This document shows positions 24,725 through 33,004 of a DNA stretch of 64,000 nt, piece after piece; position 1 is the stretch's first letter; each line of letters starts with the position of its first letter. The position numbers were made by a program, and so were the translations under genes. The notes below the pieces were generated by a model. The model had not been told where the DNA came from. It made no database searches and worked only from the letters and a program-made list of their open reading frames with translations. This stretch comes from Candidatus Geocrenenecus huangii (lineage in GTDB: Archaea; Thermoproteota; Nitrososphaeria_A; Caldarchaeales; Wolframiiraptoraceae), in NCBI GenBank assembly GCA_023268155.1, contig JALNKM010000006.1, forward strand, positions 30,193 through 94,192. Reading direction: 5' to 3'.

Positions 24725-25315
24725 ATGGTTTACGTAGAAGATGGCGGGTTCGTGATGCCGGGTCAAGAGATCTGTGTTGCCGAGGAATATCTGCCAGGAT
24801 TAAACGTCAGGAATACGAAAGACAACATAATCGTCTCGATGAAGACTGGTTTTGTTAAATACAATAGAGAAAAGAGAACAGTTAATGTTCACCCAGTAAA
24901 AATCGTGGAGAACCTAAATCTGGGAGATAAGATTCTCGCTTTAGTTAGAGAGGTTCAGGAAAAAATAGCAGTAGTCGAGATACTTGCGGTCAACATGAAA
25001 CCAATAAAGCATAGAAGAGTCGCAGTTATTCTTCCTCCCGTAAAGGCGAAACAAGACATCAGTGAATGTATAGGAGTAGGAGACCTGGTAATCGCAGAGA
25101 TAGTTACATTATTCTCTGGCGTAATCGGCTTAAGCATATGGAAGAATGATCTAGGGTCAGTTATAGCAATATGTAGCAGATGTGGAAGTCCATTAAAGAG
25201 GAAGGATAGAATACTAGTCTGCTTTAAATGTGGAAGTAAAGAAAAACGTAAACTAGCATACTATGATCCAGCGGTTCTTGATAGATGGATTCTAAGTAAG
25301 AGCCCCACCGGATAG
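24725..25315 (+). CDS. csl4: Exosome RNA-binding subunit Csl4
   Basis: 196 aa. Cap protein of the archaeal exosome. Order: N-terminal beta domain starting at FVMPGQEI, S1-type RNA-binding domain (about 60-140) and a C-terminal zinc ribbon CSRCGSPLKRKDRILVCFKC. It recruits substrates or DnaG to the exosome ring. The ATG lies 12 nt after dph2; a GATAGGGG-type ribosome site precedes it. Co-transcribed with dph2 and likely rpo11. Confidence 0.93.
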   Translation: MVYVEDGGFVMPGQEICVAEEYLPGLNVRNTKDNIIVSMKTGFVKYNREKRTVNVHPVKIVENLNLGDKILALVREVQEKIAVVEILAVNMKPIKHRRVAVILPPVKAKQDISECIGVGDLVIAEIVTLFSGVIGLSIWKNDLGSVIAICSRCGSPLKRKDRILVCFKCGSKEKRKLAYYDPAVLDRWILSKSPTG

Positions 25316-25470
25316 ACGAGGTACTTGCCTAGAACAATCTAGGATTTAGTAATCGTATGTTCAAACAGAAAAAGACGGCTATTCAGTCATTGGGAGCGCC
25401 CTTAGAATAGTTAAAATCAAGCATTATCGATGTATTTATATTGAGTTGAGAATGATAAGAGGGGACTGAA

Positions 25471-25746
25471 ATGGAGTTAAAGATAGTTAGTATAAGAGAT
25501 GACTTTATAGAGTTAGAGGTTCTAAATGAAGATCCATCGATTCTCGATTCGTTAGCTGAGATTCTCGAGAAGATAGAGGGAGTAGAATATTCAGGAATAA
25601 TCATAGAACATCCATTAACAAACAAAACTATATTAAGGATAAGAACGAATAAAGAGAAAATATGTGCGAGAGATGCATTGGTTAGCGCTGTCGAGCTTCT
25701 CTCCTCGATTGCGAACGAGCTTGTAGAGAAAGTAAAACAATTCTGA
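25471..25746 (+). CDS. rpo11: RNA polymerase subunit Rpo11 (RpoL)
   Basis: 91 aa. Small subunit that dimerises with Rpo3 to nucleate RNA polymerase assembly. The sequence MELKIVSIRDDFIELEVLNE and the later SGIIIEHPLTNKTILRIRTN match the RpoL/Rpb11 fold, in which the H-P-L segment is highly conserved. Follows csl4 after 155 bp with an AGGGGACTG-type ribosome site before ATG. The dph2-csl4-rpo11 neighbourhood is common in archaea. Confidence 0.93.
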   Translation: MELKIVSIRDDFIELEVLNEDPSILDSLAEILEKIEGVEYSGIIIEHPLTNKTILRIRTNKEKICARDALVSAVELLSSIANELVEKVKQF

Positions 25747-25880
25747 TAGAAAACCTTCGTATAGATAGGCCAAGGCTACTTTATGATTGTTGATATAGTT
25801 TAGAGATATGGCCATATACCTTTATGGAATGTAATAAAGGTAAGTATGAGAATTGATAGTTCAAGTCTTCCTTCTGAATG

Positions 25881-25912
25881 GTTTTCCGTAAATTAATATA
25901 CTTACGGGAAAC
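25881..25912 (+). promoter_or_regulatory. Inverted repeat over the kaiC-like promoter
   Basis: Arms GTTTTCCGTAA (25881-25891) and TTACGGGAAAC (25902-25912) match in 10 of 11 positions and flank ATTAATATAC, a TATA-like box. The GTG start of the KaiC-like gene is at 25929. A dimeric repressor bound here would block TBP, so this looks like an operator. Confidence 0.6.
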
Positions 25913-25928
25913 AAGATATTGATAGGAA

Positions 25929-27305
25929 GTGGAGGTTAGAAGACTTAGAACAGGTGTCGAAGGGCTGGACAAACTAATCCAGGGAGGTATACCTGAGGGT
26001 TTCTTCATAGCTGTAACAGGTGAACCAGGATGTGGAAAAACGATCTTCGCTATACACTTTATCTATCAGGGTGTTCTCGATAATGATAAATCGATATACG
26101 TAACAACCGAGGAAAGTAGAGAATCGATAATAAAGCAGGCTTCCCAATTCAATATGGATTTCGAGAAGGCCATCCAAGAAAATAAACTAGTAGTTATTGA
26201 TGCCCTAATGGGTAGAGAAGACAAATGGAGCTTGCAGAGCTTAGATCTCGAAGCATTGGTAGGTAGGATCATTGAAGCCAAGAGAGAACTCGGATATGGT
26301 AGAGCGAGAGTAGCGATAGATTCCATAAGCGCATTCTGGCTCGATAAACCTGCAATGGCTAGAAGATACTCTTACTACGTTAAGAAAGTCTTATCAAAAT
26401 GGAATTTTACGACTGTTGCAATAAGCCAATATGCAATAACAACTTCTCTCCCATATGATCAACCAATACTAGTAAGGATAAGTGGGGAAGCGAGGACGGT
26501 GCAAATAGGTGATTTAGTAAACAAGCTAATATATGGTGCATCTCCATGGAGTATGGAGGTCGCCTGTCTCGATTGGAAAGACCTTAAGATTAAATGGGCG
26601 AAACCATGCTCGGTCATCAAACATTTGTACAGTGGATTAATCTACAAGATTAAACTACAGGATGGAAGAGAAGTCTCCGTTACGAGAGACCATAGTTTAT
26701 TTGTTGTTAGGGACGGCAAAATAAAATGTGTTCCAACAAATGAAATTCGGATAGGCGATTACCTATTGGTGCCAGCGAAGCATATTGATGAGGATAAGCG
26801 AGTCGGCAACCTTATAGGAGAACGCTTGCAACATGTGGGAGAGTACGTCTTTTCTCCTCCACGATCTACTGGTCATTTACTCGGAAACAACGGAGAACTA
26901 GGCGATGCGAAGACATTAAGAGTTGAAGACATGGATGTTAGAAATGTTCTAGGAGTAGATGTCTACGATATTTCTGTACTGGGTCTAGAAAACTTTATTG
27001 CAGGTGTAGGCGGAGTAGTCTGCCATAACTCTGAAGCATTTGGATGGGGGATAGAGCATATAGCGGATGGGATAATAAGATTTAGAAGGAGTATTAGGTC
27101 TGGAGAACTGAAAAGATATGTTCTCATAGAAAAGATGAGACAGACGAATCATAATAGATATCTACATGAGATAGACATTGTATCTGGTAAAGGACTAACC
27201 ATACTAGGGCCAGTTGAGAGAAGAAGAGAAGATCTCAGTCTCCCTAAAGAGGTTTTTAAGAAGATGATTGAATCTAGGAAGAAGGCAGAAGGAGAGATTC
27301 CCTGA
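25929..27305 (+). CDS. KaiC/RadA-like ATPase interrupted by a mini-intein
   Basis: 458-aa precursor; 263 aa after splicing. Single RecA-type domain: RTGVEGLDKLIQGGIPEGF, Walker A GEPGCGKT (31-38), YVTTEESRE (catalytic Glu pair), Walker B-like ARVAIDSISAF (127-136). The extein runs VAISQYAITT (to residue 172) and resumes at SEAFGWGIEHIADGIIRF (368), a block conserved in uninterrupted KaiC proteins. These archaeal single-domain KaiC proteins act in signalling rather than a known clock. GTG start 25929 follows an inverted-repeat promoter. The stop overlaps the ATG of the primase-like gene by 1 nt. Confidence 0.9.
   Translation: MEVRRLRTGVEGLDKLIQGGIPEGFFIAVTGEPGCGKTIFAIHFIYQGVLDNDKSIYVTTEESRESIIKQASQFNMDFEKAIQENKLVVIDALMGREDKWSLQSLDLEALVGRIIEAKRELGYGRARVAIDSISAFWLDKPAMARRYSYYVKKVLSKWNFTTVAISQYAITTSLPYDQPILVRISGEARTVQIGDLVNKLIYGASPWSMEVACLDWKDLKIKWAKPCSVIKHLYSGLIYKIKLQDGREVSVTRDHSLFVVRDGKIKCVPTNEIRIGDYLLVPAKHIDEDKRVGNLIGERLQHVGEYVFSPPRSTGHLLGNNGELGDAKTLRVEDMDVRNVLGVDVYDISVLGLENFIAGVGGVVCHNSEAFGWGIEHIADGIIRFRRSIRSGELKRYVLIEKMRQTNHNRYLHEIDIVSGKGLTILGPVERRREDLSLPKEVFKKMIESRKKAEGEIP
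26445..27029 (+). mobile_element. Mini-intein, 195 aa, in the KaiC-like ATPase
   Basis: Begins SLPYDQPILVR (block A with Ser1) and ends GGVVCHN (block G, His-Asn), followed by Ser+1 of the extein. Block B is VSVTRDHSLFV with the TxxH motif (intein T80, H83); block F is VDVYDISVLGLENFIAGVG. There is no LAGLIDADG or other endonuclease domain, so it can splice but not home. All residues for standard splicing are present. Confidence 0.92.
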
Positions 27306-28171
27306 TGAGTAGGATACTGGAACACTACGTGAAGGAAGAAGTAGTGCGAGAGATAGTTGATTTTTCAGTAAATAAATGGGTTGCAATCCACTGCAGTACA
27401 ACCACCGACAACCAAGAAAAAATCATGCTCAGATATTTTCCTAGAAGTAGGAGACCTCTAAGAATAGACAGTGAAGATGATTTTAGAAGACTGTTTAATC
27501 TGGTAGGAGTCTATAGGCCTAGAACGTTTTATGCCTCGATAAACGTTTACGCTAGGATAGATTCGCTCGAATACGCTTTAGATAGAATGAATATAATCGG
27601 CTCAACTCCTACTTGGGATATAGATTCGACAGATAATGATTATAGGAAAGTTGTAGCAGCCGCACGTGAAATCTTAGACATCCTAGAAAAACTACACATC
27701 TCAAGATCTCTAATAATTAAATGGAGTGGGAGGGGGATGCATATCCATGTTCATCCGAATGCTTTTAGCCCTGAATTATACTCGAGGATACACCCCGTGG
27801 ATGTAGCATACTCGGTGACAGAGTATGTTTTAAGAAGAATTACACCCGTGGAAGGGGTAAATATTGAGAACAAAATAGATATGGGGAGAGTATTTACAAC
27901 CCCTCTATCACTTCATAGAGAACTTGATAGAGTAGCTGTATGTATAAATGTAGATGAGCTTGAAGATTTTGATTTAAGCTGGACAGATATAGGTAACTTT
28001 AAACACGATAAATCATGGAGAAGACATATAACAGGTGAAGGAGATGACTTGGCAGAGAAAGCATTCGTCGAAATAGGACCATACATCTATAAGGGTGGGA
28101 GGAGAAGAATCCATAAACCATTAGATAAACAGATTATGGAGACGTTTAATAGATTCAAGAACGTATTCTAG
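27305..28171 (+). CDS. Primase-like protein of the archaeo-eukaryotic primase (AEP) fold
   Basis: 288 aa. AEP landmarks: TWDIDSTDND (metal-binding DxD, about 102-111), IKWSGRGMHIHVHP (about 137-150, SGRGxHxH) and TPLSLHRELDRVAVCI (about 197-212). It is shorter than replicative PriS (~330-350 aa) and lacks the usual N-terminal REF-like opening and visible zinc motif, so it may be a diverged PriS or a separate PriS-like branch. The ATG overlaps the KaiC-like stop (TGATG), indicating translational coupling. It converges with the nnr gene, overlapping 17 bp. Confidence 0.75.
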   Translation: MSRILEHYVKEEVVREIVDFSVNKWVAIHCSTTTDNQEKIMLRYFPRSRRPLRIDSEDDFRRLFNLVGVYRPRTFYASINVYARIDSLEYALDRMNIIGSTPTWDIDSTDNDYRKVVAAAREILDILEKLHISRSLIIKWSGRGMHIHVHPNAFSPELYSRIHPVDVAYSVTEYVLRRITPVEGVNIENKIDMGRVFTTPLSLHRELDRVAVCINVDELEDFDLSWTDIGNFKHDKSWRRHITGEGDDLAEKAFVEIGPYIYKGGRRRIHKPLDKQIMETFNRFKNVF

Positions 28172-29417
28172 ATTTCCTATACTCTAGCTCGGGTGAAAGT
28201 TTCTCTAATCCGTTTTCTTCAACATATCCTGCTAGATATCCCGCTGCACAACATGCCCTGAATGGATCTACATCGTGTGATAGGAAGAATAAGGTCATTG
28301 CTCTTAAAGTCGATGAACCGATTACCCCCAATGGTCTAGAGACCCATGAAGCCTTAACCCTATCACCATCACTAACGACGTCTACATGAGATTGATGATA
28401 GATAACTTTTCCCTGCTCAACCGCCAGCTCTCTAACTTTTCTCAACCTATCATTGAAAGGCTGCATCTCGATAGAAAGATCTCTAACGATAGCTATAGTG
28501 GACTCTTTTCCTAACCCCTCGGTCACTATTATATTGTTTCCAGAGCATTGCTCGTGAAGATTTTCTCCTCCTTCGCCGATGTATACTATCGGAGACGCGG
28601 AGGGCTTATCCAGAATGATTTTGGAGCCAAGCTTATCGAGGATCTCGCTTATCTTTTCGCCCGGGCTTATCAACCCAATGGGTTTAGATTCTTGGGAGAG
28701 ATCTATCAGGGCGTCTTGCAGATCTCCTGGCCCCATCAGTAATTCTGCTTCCAATGGTATTCCTATAGATGCAACAATGACCTCTCCGCAGTATTCCGCA
28801 GATGCGGGTATCCCCTTCTTAATTCTGTGGAACGTTATACTCATATCTGCTTTTACTGCTATGTCTTCAACTTCTCCAGTATCCGGATTTATTCCTGAAG
28901 GTATATCTACTGAAAGCTTGAACGCTTTAGTAGAATTAATTATCTGGATCGCTGTTCTATATGGTTCTTTAATCTTACCTCTAACGCCTGTCCCGAAGAT
29001 CGCATCGACTATGGCCTCGGCTTTTTCGATAATGGACCTGAGTTCCTGTAGCTTGTTAACATCATCAGCCGTGAAGAACTTTACACTCTCTTTCATAGCT
29101 CTTACGATCTCTAAGTTTTTCCTAGCTTCGGGTGTTCGGATCTTCTCAGGTGGGGATAAGAGTATGACCGTCGTATTGGCACCCATGGAGGCCAAGTGTC
29201 TCGCTGCCGCCATCCCATCTCCACCATTGTTTCCAGGTCCGCAGAATACTACCACATTAACTCCTTTCAATGTACCGATCCAGTTATAGACAGCTCTAGC
29301 AACATTTGCTCCAGCATTCTCCATTAAGAGGATCCTCGGTATACCAAGCCATTCAGAATTCTCATCGGCTATCATCATTTCTCTACTCGTTATTGTAAAT
29401 CTTTCCAACTCAAACAT
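28155..29417 (-). CDS. nnrE: NAD(P)HX epimerase with degenerate dehydratase domain
   Basis: 420 aa. The N-terminal YjeF_N epimerase domain (about 1-215) is intact: VVFCGPGNNGGDGMAAARHL, IVDAIFGTGVRGKI, LSVDIPSGINPDTG. It repairs hydrated NAD(P)H. The C-terminal part sits where bifunctional Nnr proteins have the ADP-dependent dehydratase but is ~60-70 residues shorter; the expected N-x-G-G-T/S-G-D-V-L stretch reads RPLGVIGSSTLRAMTL, without the catalytic Asp. Only the final helices (DPFRACCAAGYLAGYVEENG) align well. I infer epimerase only. ATG 29417. Confidence 0.85.
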   Translation of the reverse strand: MFELERFTITSREMMIADENSEWLGIPRILLMENAGANVARAVYNWIGTLKGVNVVVFCGPGNNGGDGMAAARHLASMGANTTVILLSPPEKIRTPEARKNLEIVRAMKESVKFFTADDVNKLQELRSIIEKAEAIVDAIFGTGVRGKIKEPYRTAIQIINSTKAFKLSVDIPSGINPDTGEVEDIAVKADMSITFHRIKKGIPASAEYCGEVIVASIGIPLEAELLMGPGDLQDALIDLSQESKPIGLISPGEKISEILDKLGSKIILDKPSASPIVYIGEGGENLHEQCSGNNIIVTEGLGKESTIAIVRDLSIEMQPFNDRLRKVRELAVEQGKVIYHQSHVDVVSDGDRVKASWVSRPLGVIGSSTLRAMTLFFLSHDVDPFRACCAAGYLAGYVEENGLEKLSPELEYRKSRIRS

Positions 29418-29502
29418 GGTTTTCCTTCAACTATCATTCAAGTAAACTATATAATTAGTTTATCTTTTTTCCCGGATACAGAGAGCCAACTCTCAGTAGA
29501 CA

Positions 29503-30132
29503 TTATAGTAAGCGGAGATAACGTATGACTTTATCAGCAGCGTGCTCTACTAGTTCTTTTGGAATACCCTCTACTCCGTATGCAACTATCAATACCCTCT
29601 TTGTACTCCATCCTATCATTGTTCTTAAACTATCTCTATAGGGGAAGACATGTATTATACCTACATCGTCTGATAAGACTATCGATCTCGGCTCAAGTTT
29701 TATTATTCTTCCAGTAAAATCTATGAACTCTTCACCTTGTCTTGCAAATCTTAAAACTGGTTCTCCAACGATCTTATCCAAGTCGTACAGTCCTATAGGT
29801 ATGAGCGTTTCAGCTGATGCTAGATTTCCAGCATCTACAACATTATTTATTAATGGAAATGATGATCCACCAAGTATCCTCCTGACTAGTGCTTCACTAG
29901 TAGGGCGAACCCTTGTTGGGTCAACGCCGATCTTCCAGAAAAAATCTCTAAGAGATTTGACAACACGATTTTCTTTTAAATTTTCCAGAGTATAATTAAT
30001 AGATGATCTGAGTTCTTTTACTAATTCTTCGAGATTTCTAGATTGTCTAACTTTTACGTCTACCTCTCTGGTTGAAATGTAGATTTCAGGAAATTCTTGA
30101 GCTAGCGTTGGCTCTATCTGAACTGTTACCAT
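29503..30132 (-). CDS. B3/B4 (tRNA-editing-like) domain protein
   Basis: About 209 aa. Matches the B3/B4 domain of phenylalanyl-tRNA synthetase beta chain and its stand-alone relatives: PTRVRPTSEALVRRILGGSS, FPLINNVVDAGNLASAETL, IPIGLYDLDKIVG and the closing RDSLRTMIGWSTKRVLIVAY. Stand-alone members are thought to edit or bind aminoacyl-tRNA, but most are uncharacterised. ATG 30132 (MVTVQIEPTL) is used; a longer frame would run into the upstream gene. Confidence 0.75.
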   Translation of the reverse strand: MVTVQIEPTLAQEFPEIYISTREVDVKVRQSRNLEELVKELRSSINYTLENLKENRVVKSLRDFFWKIGVDPTRVRPTSEALVRRILGGSSFPLINNVVDAGNLASAETLIPIGLYDLDKIVGEPVLRFARQGEEFIDFTGRIIKLEPRSIVLSDDVGIIHVFPYRDSLRTMIGWSTKRVLIVAYGVEGIPKELVEHAADKVIRYLRLL

Positions 30133-30166
30133 ACGCGTTTCGTGGGTCTGCTCAACTCTTAAGGAT

Positions 30167-30841
30167 TCATTCTGGAGGTGGAGGCAAGTACGGAGGAGGT
30201 CTTTCACGCTTGGCTTCCGGTATACTAAAGAACGATACAGCTGAGAATATTAATGATAGTAGGCCGAGTAATGCTATGCAACCTATTCCAATGAAGTATA
30301 TGCCGAGTATGTTGAATATTTCTGAGGGTGTAGTAAAGAAAGGTGTGTAGAAGTCTACAGTCAATGCTAGGAGTATGAATGATGCGATTATGATAATGCC
30401 CACGATCACGGTGATTATCCTCATCCATCCTGCTCTCTTAAACCATTTAACATCATATACAGTTGCCGCTCTGAAATGGGATACTAGCTCGAATATCCAC
30501 ACAACTAATGCTAAGACCGCAGATACTCCTGCCAATAACAAGAATAATCCAATAGTGTTTAGGAATTCACTGAATAATCCTGGTGGAACACTAGGGTATC
30601 CTCCTAGAAGTGATTCACTCATTAAACTTCGCATGAAGGGGAACAAGATAGCTAATATAATCGCACTCATTATCATGTTGATGAACATTAGTATGCCTGT
30701 TGCCTTAAAGATCCCTTGCTTAGTATCACTTCCAGCCATAATCCATGCAATTCCAACGATAATCAGCCCAACGAGATTTACAAACGGTATGAACATCAAT
30801 ATATATCCAATCCCACCCAGCCATTTATAACCTCTATTCAT
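30167..30841 (-). CDS. DUF996-like membrane protein
   Basis: 224 aa with about five hydrophobic segments. The start KWLGGIGYILMFIPFVNLVG and the following LIIVGIAWIMAG match DUF996 archaeal membrane proteins of unknown role. The tail ends in a proline-rich stretch (RPPPYLPPPPE), likely cytoplasmic. The next gene on the strand starts 34 bp downstream, so co-transcription is possible. No transport or catalytic motif is visible. Confidence 0.7.
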   Translation of the reverse strand: MNRGYKWLGGIGYILMFIPFVNLVGLIIVGIAWIMAGSDTKQGIFKATGILMFINMIMSAIILAILFPFMRSLMSESLLGGYPSVPPGLFSEFLNTIGLFLLLAGVSAVLALVVWIFELVSHFRAATVYDVKWFKRAGWMRIITVIVGIIIIASFILLALTVDFYTPFFTTPSEIFNILGIYFIGIGCIALLGLLSLIFSAVSFFSIPEAKRERPPPYLPPPPE

Positions 30842-31005
30842 TAGCTAAATAAGTTCACACCTAATATATAAAGAATGATAGGTTAAGTAACTGCATATAT
30901 TATAGGGGAGTCTTCTTACTTAATGGATTAATGTCTAGATGAAGCTCTAGCTTAGAAACGACCTTGCTAAACCATGTTTAAGAGTACTCGCACATGTAAA
31001 GTCAT

Positions 31006-31584
31006 TTACAATTTCTTGAAGAGTGGTAGGATCCCTAGATGATATACGTCCGTTCTGTATTCTCCTTCTACTAGTATTGCTGCTACTTTTGTTACTTTTC
31101 CTCCTGCTTCCTCAACTATTTGCTTCATAGCTCTTATCGTTTCCCCGGTGCTGATTATATCGTCAACTATTCCTACTCTCTTTCCCGAGATTCTATCCTT
31201 GTATCTTCCATCTATGCAGAGAACCAGCTCATGTCTACTGGTTATCGGTTTAAACTTTACCACTATAGGGTTCTTCATGAATGGCTTCATTTCTTTTCTA
31301 CATACTATGTAGTATGGATGTCTGAGCTTAAGTGATATTTCATGAACTAAAGCTATACCCTTACTCTCAGCAGTCATTAAAACATCGGTGTCCTTAAGAT
31401 ACTCTGACAATATGTTTGCACAGTGAGCTATAAATTCTCTATCACCTAGACTATCAAAGTATGCTATCCACGTATCTTCGCTCACTTGAACCATAGGTAA
31501 TCTCCTCTTAAATCCCTGAATATTCAGTTCATAATACTCTTGACCAGTATACGGTAAGATACTACTTCCGCTCATATCAAACAC
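31006..31584 (-). CDS. Phosphoribosyltransferase, adenine PRT-like
   Basis: 192 aa. Type I PRTase fold: the PRPP motif VGIVDDIISTGETIRAM (about 138-154) is complete. MTAESKGIALVHEIS and the following RHPYYIVCRKEMKP fit the Apt/Xpt-like group that salvages purines. The N-terminal ~60 residues differ from bacterial Apt, as is common in archaeal members, so the base is uncertain. Start ATG 31584 or ATG 31575. Stand-alone gene. Confidence 0.82.
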   Translation of the reverse strand: MFDMSGSSILPYTGQEYYELNIQGFKRRLPMVQVSEDTWIAYFDSLGDREFIAHCANILSEYLKDTDVLMTAESKGIALVHEISLKLRHPYYIVCRKEMKPFMKNPIVVKFKPITSRHELVLCIDGRYKDRISGKRVGIVDDIISTGETIRAMKQIVEEAGGKVTKVAAILVEGEYRTDVYHLGILPLFKKL

Positions 31585-31756
31585 CTAGACGTTTCAGCAA
31601 GTAAATACGATGTCTGAACTAATAATTAAAGATATTCTTCAACCGCAGATGACCATTGAGGAATCAATCACATTCTTTCAGAATACTCTCCACTTGATAC
31701 TGTAAACTTTCCAGACTACTTATCTCACCTCGTCTAGAAGCTAATGATTAAAACTA

Positions 31757-33004
31757 TTGATTTTTGAAGAGACCACCGCATTGAGTAGATACGAGATTAT
31801 CCAAAGCATCAGCATAAAAGATTCTTGGAAGTATGCCGAAGATGGATGGGGAGTAAGCCTACATAGAATCTGTTCTAGAACGGGCTCATTCCCACCTCCT
31901 CTTGCCTACTACTTCATAGTAAAATATTCGAGACCTGGAGACAAGGTCTTAGATCCTTTCAGTGGCAAGGGGACTGCGCCTCTAGAAGCATGTTTGAATG
32001 ATAGAGTAGGAGTAGGAAACGATCTTGCTCCTGAGGCTTACGTTTTGACTAGGGCGAAGGTCAGACCTGTGAGCTATCGTGATGTCTCGAGATGGGCTGA
32101 GTGGGCTAAGCCGAGAGTATTACGGGAAGCACATGAATACAGAATAGAAGATATCGAAGATGAAGTCAAGATATTCTACAATAAGTATACTTTAAAGCAG
32201 ATACTTGCTGTCAGAGATTTAGTCGAAGAACTTGAGGATGAAGACTTATCAAACTTCCTGAAAGCATTAATGCTTGGAATACTTCATGGGCCCTCTGGCA
32301 TCCACCTAAGTATTAGGTGTTCTCACTCTTTTTCCATGTCTCCTGGATACGTGAAGAAATACATTAAAGAAAATCATCTAAAAAAACCTCGAAGGGATGT
32401 TCTGAAATGTCTAATGCTTAAAGCTGAGAGAGTCTTTAAGGACGGCATTCCAGCAGTAAAAGGATATGCTTTCATGAATGATGCTAGAAGTCTCCCCATA
32501 GAGGATGAAAGTATAGATTTCGTGATCACCTCTCCACCATACTTCAACATGCAGACGTACGCTTGGGACAATTGGCTCAGATTGTGGTTTCTCGGATACC
32601 GATACAAGGATGTAAGAGAAAAACTCTTCCATACAAATTCTCTAAAGAAATTCAATGCTTTCTTCAAAGATTGTCTAAGAGAGATCTTTAGAGTATTGAA
32701 ATGGGATAGAGCTGCCGTGATAGTTCTTGGAACGGTTAAACTAAATGGTAAGATAATAAATATGGCTGAAGAAGTAGCTCCGATAGCTGAGGAAATTGGC
32801 TTCAATGTTCAATCGGTAATATATGATGGTATACCAAAGTCAAATAAATACCTATGGTACCTAGATGGAGGCCAGGGAGTAGATAAAGAAGTAGTACTGA
32901 TATTGACGAAAGGAGAATTCACTCCAAACATTATCCGGATAGATTGGAGGAATGCTAAGCCGACTTCTATAATTAAAGAATGTGTTGAGGTGATGGCGAC
33001 ATGA
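31757..33004 (+). CDS. DNA methylase (amino-methyltransferase, TSPPY type)
   Basis: 415 aa. SAM-binding motif DPFSGKGTAPLEA (about 66-78) and catalytic TSPPYFNMQTYAW (about 258-270), typical of N4-cytosine or N6-adenine methyltransferases. Motif I precedes motif IV with a ~180-residue helical insert that may hold the target-recognition part. TTG start at 31757. Its stop overlaps the next gene as ATGA, so the two are translated together. Could be part of a modification system or an orphan regulator of the genome; RNA methylation is not excluded. Confidence 0.82.
   Translation: MIFEETTALSRYEIIQSISIKDSWKYAEDGWGVSLHRICSRTGSFPPPLAYYFIVKYSRPGDKVLDPFSGKGTAPLEACLNDRVGVGNDLAPEAYVLTRAKVRPVSYRDVSRWAEWAKPRVLREAHEYRIEDIEDEVKIFYNKYTLKQILAVRDLVEELEDEDLSNFLKALMLGILHGPSGIHLSIRCSHSFSMSPGYVKKYIKENHLKKPRRDVLKCLMLKAERVFKDGIPAVKGYAFMNDARSLPIEDESIDFVITSPPYFNMQTYAWDNWLRLWFLGYRYKDVREKLFHTNSLKKFNAFFKDCLREIFRVLKWDRAAVIVLGTVKLNGKIINMAEEVAPIAEEIGFNVQSVIYDGIPKSNKYLWYLDGGQGVDKEVVLILTKGEFTPNIIRIDWRNAKPTSIIKECVEVMAT

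Noticed and set aside
28579..29289. Long plus-strand frame (236 aa)
   Set aside because: Lies wholly antisense to the clearly conserved NAD(P)HX epimerase gene and has no family features.
30375..30830. Plus-strand frame (151 aa)
   Set aside because: Antisense to the DUF996 membrane gene; no start context or family match.
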